In this document: positions 62,033 to 64,000 of the stretch, piece by piece | Position numbering within the stretch: position 1 is the stretch's first letter | How the letters are laid out: each line of letters begins with the position of its first letter | Source of the DNA: Allolucifera butyrica | Lineage (GTDB): Bacteria; Bacillota; Negativicutes; Sporomusales; UPPP01 | NCBI RefSeq assembly: GCF_900476375.1 | Contig: NZ_UPPP01000051.1 | Location: forward strand, 80,749 to 144,748 | Length of the DNA: 64,000 nt | Direction: 5' to 3' | Translations under genes and position numbers: made by a program | The notes under the pieces: generated by a model | Databases searched by the model: none | Told to the model about the DNA's origin: nothing | The model's input: only the letters and a program-made list of their open reading frames with translations

Positions 62033-62061
62033 ATTATAGTATTAATTTGAACACATGGCAA
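62033..62061 (-). promoter_or_regulatory. promoter of the DUF3311-symporter operon
   Basis: Minus strand TTGCCA, 17-bp spacer, perfect TATAAT. Predicted start about 62026, giving a leader of about 90 nt that contains the attenuator. Confidence 0.7.
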
Positions 62062-62197
62062 TTCCGTTGTGGCTGCGAACTTTGCCAAATAAAGCTATTT
62101 AGTCGGAATATTATGGTTTAGTAGAGATTGGCGGATTTTTTTCTTTGATTTGGTGAACGGCAATAAATTGAGCTGGAGGATTCTTGTCGAGTATCAT

Positions 62198-62230
62198 GGG
62201 GACGGGGTTGTCGACAACTCCCGCCCCCAC
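62198..62230 (-). terminator. terminator of the BBE oxidase gene
   Basis: GC-rich bulged inverted repeat centred on GTTGTCGACAAC immediately after the oxidase stop; counterpart at 57292 after the duplicated 3' end. Confidence 0.6.
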
Positions 62231-62234
62231 GACA

Positions 62235-63560
62235 TCAGTCTGGGCGAATACTCTGTGCGAAGTGGAACAGATTCTCCGGATCATACTTGCGTTTAACTTT
62301 CACGAGTTCCCGGTAATTGGCGCCATAATATGCACAGGGCCAGTTTTTGATAAAGATGTCAGGCCAATTAACGTAGGTTCCGTCCACATATTTTAGCATG
62401 GACTGCCTAAGTTTTTCTACCCAGCAGACATTGGGCGATTCTTCATTATCAGTTTTCCATTGCGTTATATATTGCATAATATAGTTTGCTTCACGATGAA
62501 AATAGGCTGTTTTAGCCGGAGGAATCTTGCTGACTGCCCCTCGTAAGCTCTGAAACTGAATGGAGTTATCCTTGCCGGGGGAAATCTCCATATAATAAAG
62601 TAAAGTATTAATTGCCGCATCCGATAAACTGTGATACACATAGGCCCCCGTATTTTTAAACTTATGAGGACCCGGACCGCCGTCAAATTTTAATACTGCC
62701 TCAATATACGGGATTGTTTGAACTTTAACTTGAATCGGTTTGCCGGCGGCCGTTAATGGTTTTAGCAGGTATTGCAGCTGGTCTTCCTGGCCTAAGAATT
62801 CACCGGATGAAGAAATGCGGCCAGCCTTTTGGGTGAATAGCTCTAGAATTGATGTTAAGCGTTCATCAACAAATGGCGCCCAATCTTGCCATACTTTGAC
62901 TACTTCTTTGGCATCCGGCCAATCCCAGGTGATATTATAAACAGCAACATTGGAAATGGGATGAACCTTAAAAACAAAGGATGTAACGATGCCAAAGTTG
63001 CCGCCCCCGCCGCCGCGGGAAGCCCACAAAAGGTCAGAATTAACGTGCCGGTCGGCGTAGACGAGTTCCCCTTTCGCATTGACCATCTGGATTGCCATCA
63101 AGTTGTCGCAAAGCAGACCCATCTTTCTTGTGAGCATGCCAAAGCCGCCTCCCAGCGTAAGGCCGGAAATGCCGACAGTCGGACACGTTCCGCCTGGAAT
63201 CGTAACACCCTTACGCCATAGAGCTTTGTAAAGCGGAAGCAGGGTGGCCCCGGCCTGGATGGTTGCCGTGCCCTTTCTTTTCTCAAGAAAAACTCTATCC
63301 ATTTCGCTTACATCGATGACAATTCCATTATTTAATATTGAAAAAGCTTCATAACTGTGCCTTCCACAGCGGGCCCGTATAGGTGTATCATTTTCCCTGG
63401 CCCATTTTACCGCATTGATTACATCCTGTACCCTTTGGCAAAAAACAATAACGCGGGGATACTTTGAGAATCTCGTGTTAAAATCCATACGGGCCTTCTC
63501 GTAACCGGGATCATCCGGGAAAACAATTCGACCGGTAAGTCTCGTATTCGAATCCGCCAC
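62235..63560 (-). CDS. FAD-binding (berberine bridge enzyme-type) oxidoreductase
   Basis: 441 aa with a GTG start after GAGGTG. PCMH-type FAD domain: RARCGRHSYEAFS, whose His is the usual covalent FAD site, and GGTCPTVGISGLTLGGGFG, whose Cys would give a second covalent link; then a BBE C-terminal segment YYGANYRELVKVKRKYDPEN. Family members oxidise sugars, alcohols or phenolics with O2; an anaerobe would use another acceptor or detoxify O2. No secretion signal. Substrate unknown. Confidence 0.9.
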   Translation of the reverse strand: MADSNTRLTGRIVFPDDPGYEKARMDFNTRFSKYPRVIVFCQRVQDVINAVKWARENDTPIRARCGRHSYEAFSILNNGIVIDVSEMDRVFLEKRKGTATIQAGATLLPLYKALWRKGVTIPGGTCPTVGISGLTLGGGFGMLTRKMGLLCDNLMAIQMVNAKGELVYADRHVNSDLLWASRGGGGGNFGIVTSFVFKVHPISNVAVYNITWDWPDAKEVVKVWQDWAPFVDERLTSILELFTQKAGRISSSGEFLGQEDQLQYLLKPLTAAGKPIQVKVQTIPYIEAVLKFDGGPGPHKFKNTGAYVYHSLSDAAINTLLYYMEISPGKDNSIQFQSLRGAVSKIPPAKTAYFHREANYIMQYITQWKTDNEESPNVCWVEKLRQSMLKYVDGTYVNWPDIFIKNWPCAYYGANYRELVKVKRKYDPENLFHFAQSIRPD

Positions 63561-63682
63561 TTCGCTATTTCACCTCACTACATCTTCTACCCTATTATAT
63601 AAATCTTAGATCCGGAAAGTAACAATTGCAGTTCGTAACAACATAGGATAATTGCTTTTAGGCAAGACGAAAGAAACGTCCC

Positions 63683-64000
63683 GTGCGCCAAGAAGCGCAC
63701 GGAGTATAGCGGGTGGGAATCCCGTCTGGGAAGGTCTAGCCAACCACCCGGTATCCAGCCTTGGGACTGAAGCGGTAACGCCAGGTCTAAGCGTAGGTAG
63801 GAAAGGTAGTAGGCCGAAAGCGAAAGCTGAAGATGTAGAATCCCGAAATTCCTAATGGGAATGGTCGATGCATGGGACGAGCAGAAGACAACACTGGGCT
63901 TAGCGATAAAGGCAAGTTAAGTTTGGCGCCCCGGGATCGAAGGTCTTGGCATGCTACACACAGTTACTCCGTGAGAACTTGGGAGACCCTGTTGCTCTCC
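63683..64000 (+). mobile_element. group II intron, 5' part (domain I), continues off window
   Basis: Begins with GTGCGCC, the 5' consensus of bacterial group II introns, followed by the paired AAGCGCAC, GGAGTATAGCGGGTGGG, AGCCAACC and a CTAAGCGTAGGTAGGAA stretch typical of domain I of reverse-transcriptase-encoding introns. The RT/maturase gene is expected beyond the right edge. Short open frames here are part of the RNA structure. Confidence 0.8.

Noticed and set aside
63652..63855. 67-codon frame at the right end
   Set aside because: Lies across the intron 5' boundary and domain I RNA; not protein coding.

Overview
The window looks like part of a chromosome of an anaerobic, diderm, spore-forming Firmicute of the Negativicutes (Sporomusa/Pelosinus-like). 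This is inferred, not proven. Ribosome binding sites are Firmicute-type AGGAGG, several starts are TTG or GTG, and base composition is moderate to AT-rich. Outer-membrane machinery (RND pump, TolC-type channel) sits beside a CwlC-like amidase. Many redox genes are oxygen-sensitive types: glycyl radical enzyme, radical SAM activase, polyferredoxins and Fe-S aldo/keto reductases.

Layout. 1-6.4 kb: a sugar locus (FGGY kinase, PocR-AraC and AraC regulators, xylose-isomerase-like protein, PfkB kinase, class II aldolase). 6.6-25.2 kb: a redox island. It holds eight copies of a MerR-type promoter (TTGACT, 19-bp spacer with a centred GTTAAC dyad, TAGACT/TATAAT) near aldo/keto reductases, an iron alcohol dehydrogenase, two flavodoxin-like proteins, two near-identical MerR regulators with an AdhR-like Cys52, a cytoplasmic ferredoxin-DUF362 protein, tatAC, and two copies of an operon coding for a Tat-exported DUF362 lipoprotein plus a NapH-NapG-like fusion polyferredoxin. 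25.5-30.6 kb: two UroD/MtaA-type methyltransferases with AraC and PocR-AraC regulators and a broken DUF1638 gene. 31-37.3 kb: a sugar-binding lipoprotein, a DeoR regulator, a radical SAM activase, a glycyl radical enzyme and a fructose-6-phosphate aldolase-like protein. This is the gene set of the recently described 1,5-anhydroglucitol-6-phosphate radical glycolysis. 37.4-43.6 kb: TetR plus ferredoxin-type AKR, HxlR, gene debris, an orphan tail-fibre protein, small secreted or Cys-rich proteins and an amidase. 43.8-57.2 kb: two efflux loci with paralogous TetR regulators and a shared TACCRA-N10-TYGGTA operator (an RND-TolC operon, and an HlyD plus two ABC-2 permeases without an ATPase), with a third TetR and a dGTPase between them. 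57.4-63.6 kb: an unrecognised regulator, an M20 amidohydrolase, a sodium:solute symporter with a small partner and a candidate attenuator, and a BBE-type flavin oxidase. From 63,683 the 5' end of a group II intron runs off the window.

The strongest candidate for an undescribed system is the MerR-controlled island. One promoter type appears to govern cytoplasmic carbonyl/quinone-type reductases, the Tat translocase, and two duplicated modules that place a DUF362 lipoprotein and a membrane quinol/ferredoxin relay on the outer face of the membrane. The electron donor, acceptor and inducer are unknown.
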